A DNA stretch of 40,970 nucleotides from CAWVWD01 sp965662365 (GTDB taxonomy: Bacteria > Bacteroidota > Bacteroidia > Chitinophagales > Saprospiraceae), in NCBI GenBank assembly GCA_965662365.1, contig CBFIHR010000035.1:1-40970 (forward strand). The letters are read 5' to 3'. The stretch's first letter is position 1; every line of letters begins with the position of its first letter. A program made the translations under genes and the position numbers. The notes under the pieces were generated by a model. That model searched no databases and was not told the DNA's origin. It saw only the letters and a program-made list of their open reading frames with translations. Shown here piece by piece: positions 15,659-23,556 of the stretch.

Positions 15659-17572
15659 ATGGATAAAAATACCATAACAGGTTTTATTTTGATTGCGGGC
15701 ATCTTATTGGTCATGCAATACTTAAATCAACCTTCAGAAACAGAGATTAACCGACAGAATTTTATTAAAGATTCGATTCGACAAGAACAGTTACGTATAG
15801 ATTCTATTGCGGAAGCTAAAAAAGAAGGTATCGAAATGCCTTCTATCACTAATGTGGTTGATACACTACCCGATTCCTTAAAAGTAACCAAGTTAGCCGG
15901 TGATTTCGGTGCATTTGCACCGTCAGCAAGCGGAAAGGCAAAAGAAGTCACTATTGAGAACGACTTAATCAAATTGACTTTCTCAACAAAAGGGGGACGT
16001 ATCATTGACGCTCAGCTTAAAGAATACGAAAAATGGTCAAAGGATTCTGCCGTCGGAGAATTAATCAAAGAACCCTTGCATCTTTGGGAAAACAAAAAGA
16101 ATAAGTTTGAATACTTAATTCCGATAAATGGTGCGAACCGTAGTAAAATTCGTACTTCAGAGTTGTACTTCGACGCTGATGTAAAAAATAACACCGTGAC
16201 GTTCCGAGCAAGTGCTGGTAACGGCAAATATATCGAACAAAAATACGCCTTGAAAGATGGCAAGTACATGTTAGATTATGACTTAAACTTAGTTGGTTTA
16301 AATAAAGTCATTCCATCTGATGCTGAAAATATCGAATTACGCTGGGACAATTATCTGGATAAAATCGAGCTAAATGCAGAATATGAAGCCATGTACACCT
16401 CAGCGTACTACCGTCAAGTCGAAGAAGATCCTGATCATTGTAGCTGTACAAGCGACGATGAAGAAGTCGTCGAAAAAGTACAATGGGTCTCACATACACA
16501 ACAGTTTTTCAACTCTACTTTAGTTGCTGAAAATAATTTTGCTTCCGCAAAAGTCGCAACGGTAGGAATGGGAGAAGATAGCGAAGATTTAAAGAAATTA
16601 GAAACCAGAGCATTCTTAGCTTATGATGCCGAGCCGACTGTAAACTATGATATGCAACTATATATCGGGCCTAATGAATTTGATCGCTTGAAAGCTTATG
16701 ATATGGATCTGGAAGAGATTATTCCATTCGGTTGGGGAATTTTCCGTACAGTCAACAAATGGTTGATTCGTCCGACTTTCAAGTTTTTATCCAGCTTTAT
16801 TGGCAATATGGGGCTTGTCATTCTGTTATTAACATTTTTAGTCAAATTATTAGTTTATCCATTGACTTACAAGATGTTATACTCACAGGCGAAAATGGCA
16901 GCTTTAAAACCTGACTTGGAAAAATTACGTAAAAAATACGGTGAAGACCAGCAGGCGATGCAAATGAAAACCATGGAGATGTATCGTGCTTCGGGTGTCA
17001 ATCCGTTGGGAGGTTGCTGGCCAATGGTGCTACAAATGCCGATTTGGTACGCCTTATTCCGATTTTTCCCGGGTTCGATTGACTTCCGTCAAGAATCTTT
17101 CCTTTGGGCACACGATTTATCGACTTACGATTCTATCCTAAACTTAGGAACAAGTATTCCGTTTTATGGTGATCATGTCAGTTTATTCACCTTACTTTGG
17201 GCAGGAACGACCGTAATTTATTCGTACTACAATATGCAAAACATGCAAATGCCTACGCAACAAGGAATGAATGCTAACATGATGAAATATATGCAGTATT
17301 TGATGCCAGTCATGTTCTTATTCTTCTTTAACTCGTACGCAGCAGGTTTGACCGTCTATATGTTCTTTAGTAACTTATTCAACATTACACAAACGTTAGT
17401 AACGAAAAATGTAATTATTAATCACGATAAGGTAAAAGAGAAGTTGGCGACAAACCGTAAGAAACCTAAGAAAAAAGGTGGCTTTGGAGAGCGTTTACAA
17501 AAAGCGTTGGAGGAACAACAAAAAATCCAAGAACGCCAACAAGCTGACAAAGAAAAAAAGAAGAAAAAATAG
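15659..17572 (+). CDS. yidC: Membrane protein insertase YidC
   Basis: A 637-residue insertase that places proteins into the inner membrane, with or without SecYEG. It has an N-terminal TM (about 7-20, ITGFILIAGILLVMQYLN), a large periplasmic P1 beta-sandwich domain (about 85-350), then the conserved 60KD insertase core: TM2 after FGWGIFRTVNKWL, the coiled cytoplasmic loop (KMAALKPDLEKLRKKYG), and the helices with GGCWPMVLQMPIWYALFRFF and the terminal NLFNITQTLV. The tail is very basic (ends in a run of Lys), as in YidC proteins that bind ribosomes. The length is normal for the phylum. An acidic CSCTSDDEEV insertion in the periplasmic domain (about 261-270) with two Cys is unusual. Single gene with its own promoter and terminator. 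Confidence 0.97.
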   Translation: MDKNTITGFILIAGILLVMQYLNQPSETEINRQNFIKDSIRQEQLRIDSIAEAKKEGIEMPSITNVVDTLPDSLKVTKLAGDFGAFAPSASGKAKEVTIENDLIKLTFSTKGGRIIDAQLKEYEKWSKDSAVGELIKEPLHLWENKKNKFEYLIPINGANRSKIRTSELYFDADVKNNTVTFRASAGNGKYIEQKYALKDGKYMLDYDLNLVGLNKVIPSDAENIELRWDNYLDKIELNAEYEAMYTSAYYRQVEEDPDHCSCTSDDEEVVEKVQWVSHTQQFFNSTLVAENNFASAKVATVGMGEDSEDLKKLETRAFLAYDAEPTVNYDMQLYIGPNEFDRLKAYDMDLEEIIPFGWGIFRTVNKWLIRPTFKFLSSFIGNMGLVILLLTFLVKLLVYPLTYKMLYSQAKMAALKPDLEKLRKKYGEDQQAMQMKTMEMYRASGVNPLGGCWPMVLQMPIWYALFRFFPGSIDFRQESFLWAHDLSTYDSILNLGTSIPFYGDHVSLFTLLWAGTTVIYSYYNMQNMQMPTQQGMNANMMKYMQYLMPVMFLFFFNSYAAGLTVYMFFSNLFNITQTLVTKNVIINHDKVKEKLATNRKKPKKKGGFGERLQKALEEQQKIQERQQADKEKKKKK

Positions 17573-17584
17573 TTTTATAAAAAT

Positions 17585-17618
17585 AAAAGGCATCTCGATA
17601 GTTATCGAGATGCCTTTT
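17585..17618 (+). terminator. Bidirectional terminator between yidC and the HAD gene
   Basis: A strong 15-bp stem (17585-17599 with 17604-17618, core GGCATCTCGAT) closes on an AGTT loop, with A and T runs on either side. It lies 12 bases after the yidC stop and serves convergent transcripts from both strands. Confidence 0.9.
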
Positions 17619-17710
17619 ATTTCATTTAAGATGCCCTAATTATCCTTTACATTTCTAGAATACCCAACAAATACATGCTGAACATAACTGCCGATCAACA
17701 AAAAATATTA

Positions 17711-18334
17711 TTATAATACCTTCATTGCCGCCAGGTCTTGACGCAATTGCTCGGGAGATTCAAAATGAATCCCGTGTATTTTTGCTTTTATCGCTGCATC
17801 AATATTACGCTGACTGTCGTCAATAAATACCGCTGTTTCTGGCTCAATATTATACCTATCCAAAATCAGGTTATAAATTCTATGGTCGGGCTTTTTCATA
17901 TTCTCCTTACCCGAAACAACGATGCCTTCAAATAATTCTAAAAAATCAAACCGCTCGATTGCATGATGAAACAGTTCATCAGACCAGTTCGTCAATGCGT
18001 ACAAGCGATATTTTTTACTGGCATGAATTTCCTTTAGAATCTCGACCGTTCCATCAATAGCACCGTCAAGCATTTCCGTCCACCTATCAAAATATGCCCG
18101 AATTTCAGTTTCAAATGCTGGATATTCTTTGACCAACAACTCAGTTGCCACCGACCATTTTCGCCCTGCATCTTGCTGCTCGTTCCAATCCATCGTAGCG
18201 ATATTTGTTAAAAAATACTCCATCGCAGCCTCGTCATCAAATAGCTTTCGATACAAATTTCGTCTATCCCAATTTATCAATACATTACCTAAATCAAAAA
18301 TTACAGTTTTAATCATCTTTTTATCCTTACTCAT
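17711..18334 (-). CDS. HAD-superfamily hydrolase, YihX-like phosphatase
   Basis: A 207-residue cytoplasmic HAD subfamily IA enzyme that likely dephosphorylates a sugar phosphate. Motif I is FDLGNVL with the nucleophile D14; the second acidic residue of the usual DxD is Gly here, as I recall for YihX-type proteins. Motif II is LTNWS, motif III the Lys in MKKPDHRIYN, and motif IV FIDDSQRNIDAA. An alpha-helical cap lies between motifs I and II. The start could also be the ATG six codons downstream (18316). The gene is 15 bp downstream of the zinc-finger membrane protein gene, so the two are probably one transcript. The substrate is not determined. Confidence 0.88.
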   Translation of the reverse strand: MSKDKKMIKTVIFDLGNVLINWDRRNLYRKLFDDEAAMEYFLTNIATMDWNEQQDAGRKWSVATELLVKEYPAFETEIRAYFDRWTEMLDGAIDGTVEILKEIHASKKYRLYALTNWSDELFHHAIERFDFLELFEGIVVSGKENMKKPDHRIYNLILDRYNIEPETAVFIDDSQRNIDAAIKAKIHGIHFESPEQLRQDLAAMKVL

Positions 18335-18349
18335 TACAAAATTTCAAAT

Positions 18350-19441
18350 TTATCTTTCTACCATTCCCACCTTCGATTCATCTTTTAGCCCTTTGAAATA
18401 ACCAAAAAACGTAGATTTTTCAGCCTTTAACACCTTTCCTACAAAGATGTTATTTTTCCAATAATCGTAATTTGTTTCATACCAATGTTGCCGCCCTTTG
18501 TGGTCTTCGATTTCAAAAAAATAAGCCTCTTTTTCCGCTTTAATCCGATATTTTTGAGCATCATTGTCCACAAATGCCGGTACGTCAGCCCAACTAACTT
18601 TCTTCGTTTGCCCCGATGATTTATAATCTTTAAACGGTTTCCATCGATAAATCTGATAAGTATATTTTGTTTTATAAACAGGAAATTTTTGATAAATCGG
18701 CTCTTCATACTCCTCCGTTTTATCTCTGTAAATCGTGCGAGTACAATATTTATCTTCAAAATAACCATTTCCTAAATCCCGTTTTCCACACACATACTCT
18801 TCTGTTCCGGCTGCCTCTCGTACCGTTCGAGTACGAGTTTCATAACCTGTTATCTTTCGGTCGTAATGATGAATTTCTTTTTTTTGCGAAATTAATTTTC
18901 CGCCTTGTGGCAATTTCCAATCGGACTCCGTCACCTGCTCATACGATTCTACCTCGATACTTCTCTCCCACTCCAATTGCGTAATTTTCACATCAATGGT
19001 AGAAGATATTTGGCTTAAGCCAATGTAACCAAAGGCAATAATTGCAATGAAAACTAACACTTTGGGTAGATAACTTTTTCGAGGTTTAGGCTTTTCGGCG
19101 GCTAACTTTTGAGTTGGTTGAGAAGAACGAGGGACAGCCGATTCGGTAAATTCTCTAACTTCGAGCGACTTTTCCGAATCGTCCTGCATCGCTCCACAAG
19201 ACACACAAGCCTTGTAGCTGTTGCGATTGCTGTTATTACAAAACGCACAAACCCAATTTGCTCCTTCTTTTGCTTCCGCAATTTGGTTTTCGTCCGTCAC
19301 CTTTGAGTCAACGCCACGAGGCATATAAAACACAACATCCTCCGGACGTGACGAACCACAGGCCGAGCAATGCACATGTGGCCCTAAGTTTCCTACATTA
19401 CCACAATAGTCACAATCCCATCTTCCAACGTATATTCCCAT
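18350..19441 (-). CDS. Membrane protein with two RanBP2-type zinc fingers (hypothetical)
   Basis: A 363-residue protein. The N-terminus has two Cys4 fingers: C10/C13/C25/C28 after W8, and C65/C68/C79/C82 after W63 with N72. The second fits the RanBP2 pattern W-x-C-x2-C-x3-N-x6-C-x2-C exactly; the first has one extra residue. A basic linker (RKSYLPK) leads to one TM segment (about 127-146) and a ~215-residue beta-rich, Tyr/Lys-rich C-terminal domain with a Cys pair (CGKRDLGNGYFEDKYC) and repeated YxT/Y-Y patterns. Positive charge before the TM suggests fingers inside and domain outside. I do not recognise the C-terminal domain. It is probably cotranscribed with the HAD gene and divergent from ftsE. 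Confidence 0.75.
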   Translation of the reverse strand: MGIYVGRWDCDYCGNVGNLGPHVHCSACGSSRPEDVVFYMPRGVDSKVTDENQIAEAKEGANWVCAFCNNSNRNSYKACVSCGAMQDDSEKSLEVREFTESAVPRSSQPTQKLAAEKPKPRKSYLPKVLVFIAIIAFGYIGLSQISSTIDVKITQLEWERSIEVESYEQVTESDWKLPQGGKLISQKKEIHHYDRKITGYETRTRTVREAAGTEEYVCGKRDLGNGYFEDKYCTRTIYRDKTEEYEEPIYQKFPVYKTKYTYQIYRWKPFKDYKSSGQTKKVSWADVPAFVDNDAQKYRIKAEKEAYFFEIEDHKGRQHWYETNYDYWKNNIFVGKVLKAEKSTFFGYFKGLKDESKVGMVER

Positions 19442-19453
19442 TTTCCTAATGAT

Positions 19454-19479
19454 TTAGATTTGTCGTATCACAAATCTAA
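19454..19479. promoter_or_regulatory. Perfect palindrome with opposed -7 boxes
   Basis: TTAGATTTGT (19454-19463) and ACAAATCTAA (19470-19479) are perfect inverted repeats around CGTATC. Each arm contains an exact TAnnTTTG on its own strand (19455-19462 plus, 19471-19478 minus). The minus-strand box sits 30 bases before the zinc-finger gene start. It may be a control site or a pair of overlapping promoters. Confidence 0.55.
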
Positions 19480-19553
19480 TGGATTCTTAGACAACTTAAA
19501 AATTAAATTTTGGCCTTTCTTGTACCTTTTTTCCATAACTTTAAATGAAACTT

Positions 19554-19561
19554 TATCTTTG
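19554..19561 (+). promoter_or_regulatory. -7 promoter box of ftsE
   Basis: TATCTTTG is an exact TAnnTTTG match 37 bases before the ATG at 19598. It lies inside a longer in-frame opening that begins at 19460, which argues that translation starts at 19598 rather than upstream. Confidence 0.6.
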
Positions 19562-19597
19562 ATTTCTAAATATGACCGATATTCAAACCAACGTATT

Positions 19598-20266
19598 ATG
19601 ACATCAATTATAAGTTTAACAAATGTTAGCCTTTCACAAGAGAAAGTCGCTGTATTAGAAAATGTTAATTTTGAAGTTAACGAAGGTGATTTTATTTATC
19701 TAATTGGAAAAACAGGCAGTGGAAAATCAAGTTTGCTGCGAATTTTATTTGGTGATTTGCCGCTTCAAAGTGGCGAGGGGTTCGTCGCTGGTTACGATTT
19801 GAAAGCATTATCTCACAAAACAACTCCACTTTTACGCCGAAAACTCGGCATTGTTTTTCAGGATTTCAAATTATTTAATGATAGAACTGTTTACCAAAAT
19901 TTAGAATTTGTGCTAAAAGCAACAGATTGGAAAGATAAAACTAAAATCAAAGAACGCATCAATGAAGTTTTAGCCGAAGTTGGTTTAGAAACAAAAGGGA
20001 ACCGAATGCCTTTTAAATTATCGGGTGGAGAACAACAACGAGTCGCCATTGCGAGAGCTTTGTTAAATTATCCAACCATTATTATTGCAGACGAACCAAC
20101 GGGTAACCTTGACCCAGAAACGTCAGAAAGCATTATTCAATTATTAAAACAACTATCTGAAAATCAAAAGATTACTGTCATTATTGCAACACATGATTAT
20201 CCGTTATTAGAAAAATATAAAGGAAAAGTTTGGCAGTGTCAATTTGGTAGATTGATAGCATCCTAA
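19598..20266 (+). CDS. ftsE: Cell-division ABC transporter ATP-binding protein FtsE
   Basis: A 222-residue ABC ATPase that, with FtsX (not in this window), controls cell-wall hydrolases at the septum. Walker A is GKTGSGKSS, the Q-loop is in IVFQDFKLFNDRT, the signature is LSGGEQQRVAIARAL, Walker B is IIIADEP, and the switch His is in ATHDY. The LP-type insertion between Walker A and the Q-loop and the GDLPLQSGEG segment match Bacteroidota FtsE. FtsX is normally encoded elsewhere in this phylum. The ATG at 19598 is chosen because upstream extension (from 19460) is AT-rich, not conserved, and contains the promoter box. The FtsE call is by overall pattern; it could be another short ABC ATPase. 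Confidence 0.85.
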   Translation: MTSIISLTNVSLSQEKVAVLENVNFEVNEGDFIYLIGKTGSGKSSLLRILFGDLPLQSGEGFVAGYDLKALSHKTTPLLRRKLGIVFQDFKLFNDRTVYQNLEFVLKATDWKDKTKIKERINEVLAEVGLETKGNRMPFKLSGGEQQRVAIARALLNYPTIIIADEPTGNLDPETSESIIQLLKQLSENQKITVIIATHDYPLLEKYKGKVWQCQFGRLIAS

Positions 20267-20315
20267 ACAAAAGAATTACCTATTTTAATCGTATAATTTT
20301 ATCAAAAAAAGCGAC

Positions 20316-20323
20316 TATCTTTC
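20316..20323 (+). promoter_or_regulatory. Possible -7 box of the TonB receptor gene
   Basis: TATCTTTC is a 7-of-8 match to TAnnTTTG, 28 bases before the ATG at 20344. It would give the receptor gene its own promoter in the 77-bp gap after ftsE. Confidence 0.4.
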
Positions 20324-20343
20324 ATCACCAAAAGACTACTTGA

Positions 20344-22725
20344 ATGAAATACTTTTTTACAGCTATTTTATTATTGACATTTTTAACAACAACTTTTTCG
20401 CAAAAAACGAAAATTAAACAAACGATTCGAGGTACGGTAACAGATGCGATAGATGGATTACCTTTAGAAGGTGCAACGGTCTATTTACTTCCAAGTAATA
20501 TTCCTTTTGGCACAATTACAGATGATGACGGTAATTTTCGGTTCGACTCGATTCCTGTTGGTCGTTATCAACTCAAAATTACATATATTGGTTATAAAAC
20601 CATGTTACTCTCGGAGGTTCTATTAGAATCCGGTAAGGAAGCCGTCAAATATATTGAATTAGAAAAAGGAACGGCAAGCCTCAACGAAGTATTGGTCGTG
20701 GCTGGTCGCCCGAAACTCAATACGTTAAGTGTCCAAACCATTACCCCCGAACAAACGCAACGCTTTGCAGCGACTTTTTATGACCCAGCTCGTTTGGCAA
20801 CTTCTTTTGCAGGTGTCGTCAGTCAAAACGATGGAGCAAATAATTTGGTTGTGCGTGGAAACTCGCCTACGACAACAACTTGGTGGCTCGAAGGGGCAGA
20901 AATTGTCAATCCTAACCATACTGCTAATGCCGGTACTTTTTCGGATAGAATCATGCCGAGTGGCGGCGGCGTTAATATTATGTCCACTCAATTATTAGGA
21001 GATTCTTATTTTTTCAAAGGTAATTATCCGACTCAATACGGCAATGGCTTGGGTGGAATTTTGGATATGCGACTGCGTCCTGGTAATAATGAAACGCACG
21101 AATATACCGCACAAATCGGCCTTATCGGAATTGACTTTGCAGCAGAAGGCCCTTTCAATAAAAATTATGAAGGCTCGTACTTAGTCAACTATCGCTATTC
21201 TACTTTAGGCTTATTGAGCCAGCTCGGTGTTCCGTTGGGCGACGAAGAGATTAGTTTTCAAGATTTATCGTTTAATATTACTTTACCAACTGAAAATTCA
21301 GGAACATTTACAATGTTCGGTATGGGCGGACGAAGCAAAAATACATTCGAAGCACAACGAGATAAGGAACTTTGGGAATTTCAAAAAGATAGACAAGATA
21401 TTTATTTTACTTCGCAAATGGGTGCTATTGGAGGAACGTATAACCTACCCTTTGCGGATAAAGCTATCTGGAAATCTACTTTTGTCATTTCTACAATAGA
21501 AGCAAATCGAGAAGCGTTTCAATTAGACTCGAATTACACTCGAACTCCCATTAATAAAGACGTTCGTCAAGAAACAAAGGCTTCATTGAGTACAATGGTG
21601 CAAGTACGATTTGACGAAAAGTTACAACTAAAAACAGGGTTAATTGGTACACAATATATTCAAGATGTCAGAGCAGCCGATTATCTACGAGAAGATTCGT
21701 TGACGATTATTATGGATGGTTTAAGAAAAAACTGGCTGTTTCGACCTTATGCTAATTTAGAATATCAACCGACAAATCAATTACAATTTAATCTTGGAAT
21801 CGCTTACGCTTATTATATGGCGAATCAGACTGGCTCACCAGAACCGCTTTTCTCGATAAACTATGATTTCAAAAAGAATCAATCGTTGAGTTTCTCTTAT
21901 CGCCTGCAATCACAATTACAATCGCCTACGGTGTATTTTGGCACTCAAATTCCTTCTAATTCTTTCTTTCCAGGAGAAGTTAATGCTTTTGGTTATAACC
22001 AAAATTTAGATATGAGTAAAGCACATCATTTGGGCTTAGCTTATCAAACAAATCTCCTTAATCAATTGAATATCAATGTAGAAGCTTATTACCAGCATTT
22101 ATTCGATATTCCAATTATTGATCATCCTAATAGTACATTTTCCGTTATTAATTTATTAGATGAAATTATTCAAGATACGCTCGTCAATGCAGGTACAGGA
22201 CGTAATTATGGTGTCGAATTTACGGTTCAGAAATTTATGGATGAAGGATATTACTTATTGTTAACCAGCACTTTATTCGAATCAAAATATACCGCAGCGG
22301 ACGGTATCGAAAGAGACTCCCGTTTTAATGGTAATTATGGAATGGTGCTATCTGGCGGAAAAGAATTTCAATGGCAAACAGCAAAAGGAAAGGAAAAAAT
22401 CTTTGGTATAAATTTAAAACTAACGTATTTGGGAGGCTTCCGAGCTACGGCAATCAACGAATTAGAATCTTCTAACAACCAAACAACGATTTTTAATGAA
22501 AATCAACCGTTTTCCAAGCAATATCCTAATTATTTTAAAACAGATTTACGCTTATATCTAAAGAAAAACCATGAAAATTACACCACGACTTTAGCCGTTG
22601 ATATTCAAAATTTGACAAATCAACAAAATGTTGCATTCGATTATTTTGATACTGAAAAACAAGAAGTCATACGAAAATATCAGCTGGGCATTATTCCAAT
22701 TTTGGTATATCGAGTAGAGTTTTAA
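20344..22725 (+). CDS. TonB-dependent receptor with carboxypeptidase-regulatory-like domain
   Basis: A 793-residue outer-membrane transporter driven by TonB. Signal peptide 1-19 (hydrophobic core ending TTTFSQ). Residues about 28-110 are a CarboxypepD_reg-like beta-sandwich (IRGTVTDAIDGLPLEGATV, GYKT). A plug domain follows (about 118-235) with LVVRGNSPTTTTWWLEG and the GGILDMRLRPGNN end, then a 22-strand-type barrel ending in a C-terminal Phe (YRVEF). It is short of the ~1000 residues of SusC proteins and has no SusD neighbour, so a siderophore, cobalamin or peptide substrate is as likely as a glycan. It lies 77 bp after ftsE with its own possible promoter and a terminator-like repeat downstream. 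Confidence 0.93.
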   Translation: MKYFFTAILLLTFLTTTFSQKTKIKQTIRGTVTDAIDGLPLEGATVYLLPSNIPFGTITDDDGNFRFDSIPVGRYQLKITYIGYKTMLLSEVLLESGKEAVKYIELEKGTASLNEVLVVAGRPKLNTLSVQTITPEQTQRFAATFYDPARLATSFAGVVSQNDGANNLVVRGNSPTTTTWWLEGAEIVNPNHTANAGTFSDRIMPSGGGVNIMSTQLLGDSYFFKGNYPTQYGNGLGGILDMRLRPGNNETHEYTAQIGLIGIDFAAEGPFNKNYEGSYLVNYRYSTLGLLSQLGVPLGDEEISFQDLSFNITLPTENSGTFTMFGMGGRSKNTFEAQRDKELWEFQKDRQDIYFTSQMGAIGGTYNLPFADKAIWKSTFVISTIEANREAFQLDSNYTRTPINKDVRQETKASLSTMVQVRFDEKLQLKTGLIGTQYIQDVRAADYLREDSLTIIMDGLRKNWLFRPYANLEYQPTNQLQFNLGIAYAYYMANQTGSPEPLFSINYDFKKNQSLSFSYRLQSQLQSPTVYFGTQIPSNSFFPGEVNAFGYNQNLDMSKAHHLGLAYQTNLLNQLNINVEAYYQHLFDIPIIDHPNSTFSVINLLDEIIQDTLVNAGTGRNYGVEFTVQKFMDEGYYLLLTSTLFESKYTAADGIERDSRFNGNYGMVLSGGKEFQWQTAKGKEKIFGINLKLTYLGGFRATAINELESSNNQTTIFNENQPFSKQYPNYFKTDLRLYLKKNHENYTTTLAVDIQNLTNQQNVAFDYFDTEKQEVIRKYQLGIIPILVYRVEF

Positions 22726-22757
22726 TATAAAAAACGGTAGAACAAAAAAGAAGTTAT

Positions 22758-22866
22758 AAAAAAGAGTTGTCTCAAAAGCTTTCCAAATTACCTTGTAAAT
22801 CAATCGTTTACAAATATAAAATCATCAATAAATGATTTTTCCTAACTTTTGAGACAACCTCTTTTT
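22758..22866. repeat. MITE-like inverted repeat, probable bidirectional terminator
   Basis: The 21-nt end arms, AAAAAAGAG-TTGTCTCAAAAG (22758-22778) and the complementary CTTTTGAGACAACCTCTTTTT (22846-22866), differ by a single-base gap and enclose 67 bases containing a second small hairpin (819-838). The TTGTCTCAAAAG ends resemble IS-type terminal inverted repeats. The T/A runs outside the stem would also let it end transcripts from the convergent receptor and small-protein genes. Confidence 0.55.
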
Positions 22867-22882
22867 ATTTAAAAATAGTGCC

Positions 22883-23275
22883 TTAAACAATTCCAATCAA
22901 TTTCAATACCCATAAAACAATCGTAATCGTAATAAAAAGACCTCCTAAACTTGTGATAAAACTCGATGTCAGAATAACACCTAAACCGATACAAGCTAAG
23001 CCGACTAACGCTAAAGACAATAATTGACCGTTACTAACGCTAATATTTTCGGCTTTTTCTTTGAGTGTTTTTTTGACCTCTTTGACTTTCGTCAATACCT
23101 TTTTCCATTGTTTTCTGAGTTGTTTTTTCAAACTTTTTTGAGCTACTGCTTCATTTTGAGCCGTTGCATCCATCGAACGCACTGTTTGAACTGCGGCAGA
23201 AGCTGACATAGAAAAAGTAGAAAAAGTCACACAAAAAATAAACGCTAAAAACATCATTCCTTTTGTCTGTTTCAT
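22883..23275 (-). CDS. Small exported/membrane protein (hypothetical)
   Basis: A 130-residue protein I do not recognise. Residues 1-28 look like a signal peptide (hydrophobic core, SASA cleavage area). A strongly basic, probably coiled helix follows (about 48-75, KKQLRKQWKKVLTKVKEVKK), then two hydrophobic helices near the C-terminus (about 84-105 and 107-127). The plan resembles small Bacteroidota membrane proteins with a Lys-rich region, but nothing more can be said. It is downstream of the MMPL exporter gene on the same strand, separated by 281 bp containing a large hairpin. The ATG at 23275 gives the signal peptide. Confidence 0.65.
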   Translation of the reverse strand: MKQTKGMMFLAFIFCVTFSTFSMSASAAVQTVRSMDATAQNEAVAQKSLKKQLRKQWKKVLTKVKEVKKTLKEKAENISVSNGQLLSLALVGLACIGLGVILTSSFITSLGGLFITITIVLWVLKLIGIV

Positions 23276-23421
23276 AATTTCTATTTTTTTGGATTTTATA
23301 AAATTGTTAGTTGTAAACCTTCAAGATAGGAGATTTTTCTTGATCAGAAAAAAAATTAGTTTGAACGAAGTCGAAATTTTATAAAATGAACATTTGAACT
23401 ATTTAAAGCAGCTATAACACA

Positions 23422-23504
23422 GATTGTAACCTTTAGAAAGTATACTGCCAGGACGATGCTTTTAAGAACAAAAGAGGCATCACCCTAGCAGAAAGGTTAT
23501 AATC
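23422..23504. repeat. Imperfect long hairpin between two minus-strand genes
   Basis: GATTGTAACCTTT (23422-23434) pairs with AAAGGTTATAATC (23492-23504), and inside it GCCAGG/CCTAGC and GATGC/GCATC arms also pair. The left side carries about ten extra bases. The 83-nt element could be a decayed palindromic repeat, an RNA structure, or a weak terminator. No coding potential is seen across 23276-23556. Confidence 0.45.
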
Positions 23505-23556
23505 AGCAAATTTTTCCTTAAAAATTGCTCTTATACTAAGATAGTTTTATCATTTT

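Noticed and set aside
19460..19597. Longer N-terminus for FtsE
   Set aside because: The extension is AT-rich, not FtsE-like, and contains an exact -7 box at 19554-19561, so translation most likely starts at 19598.
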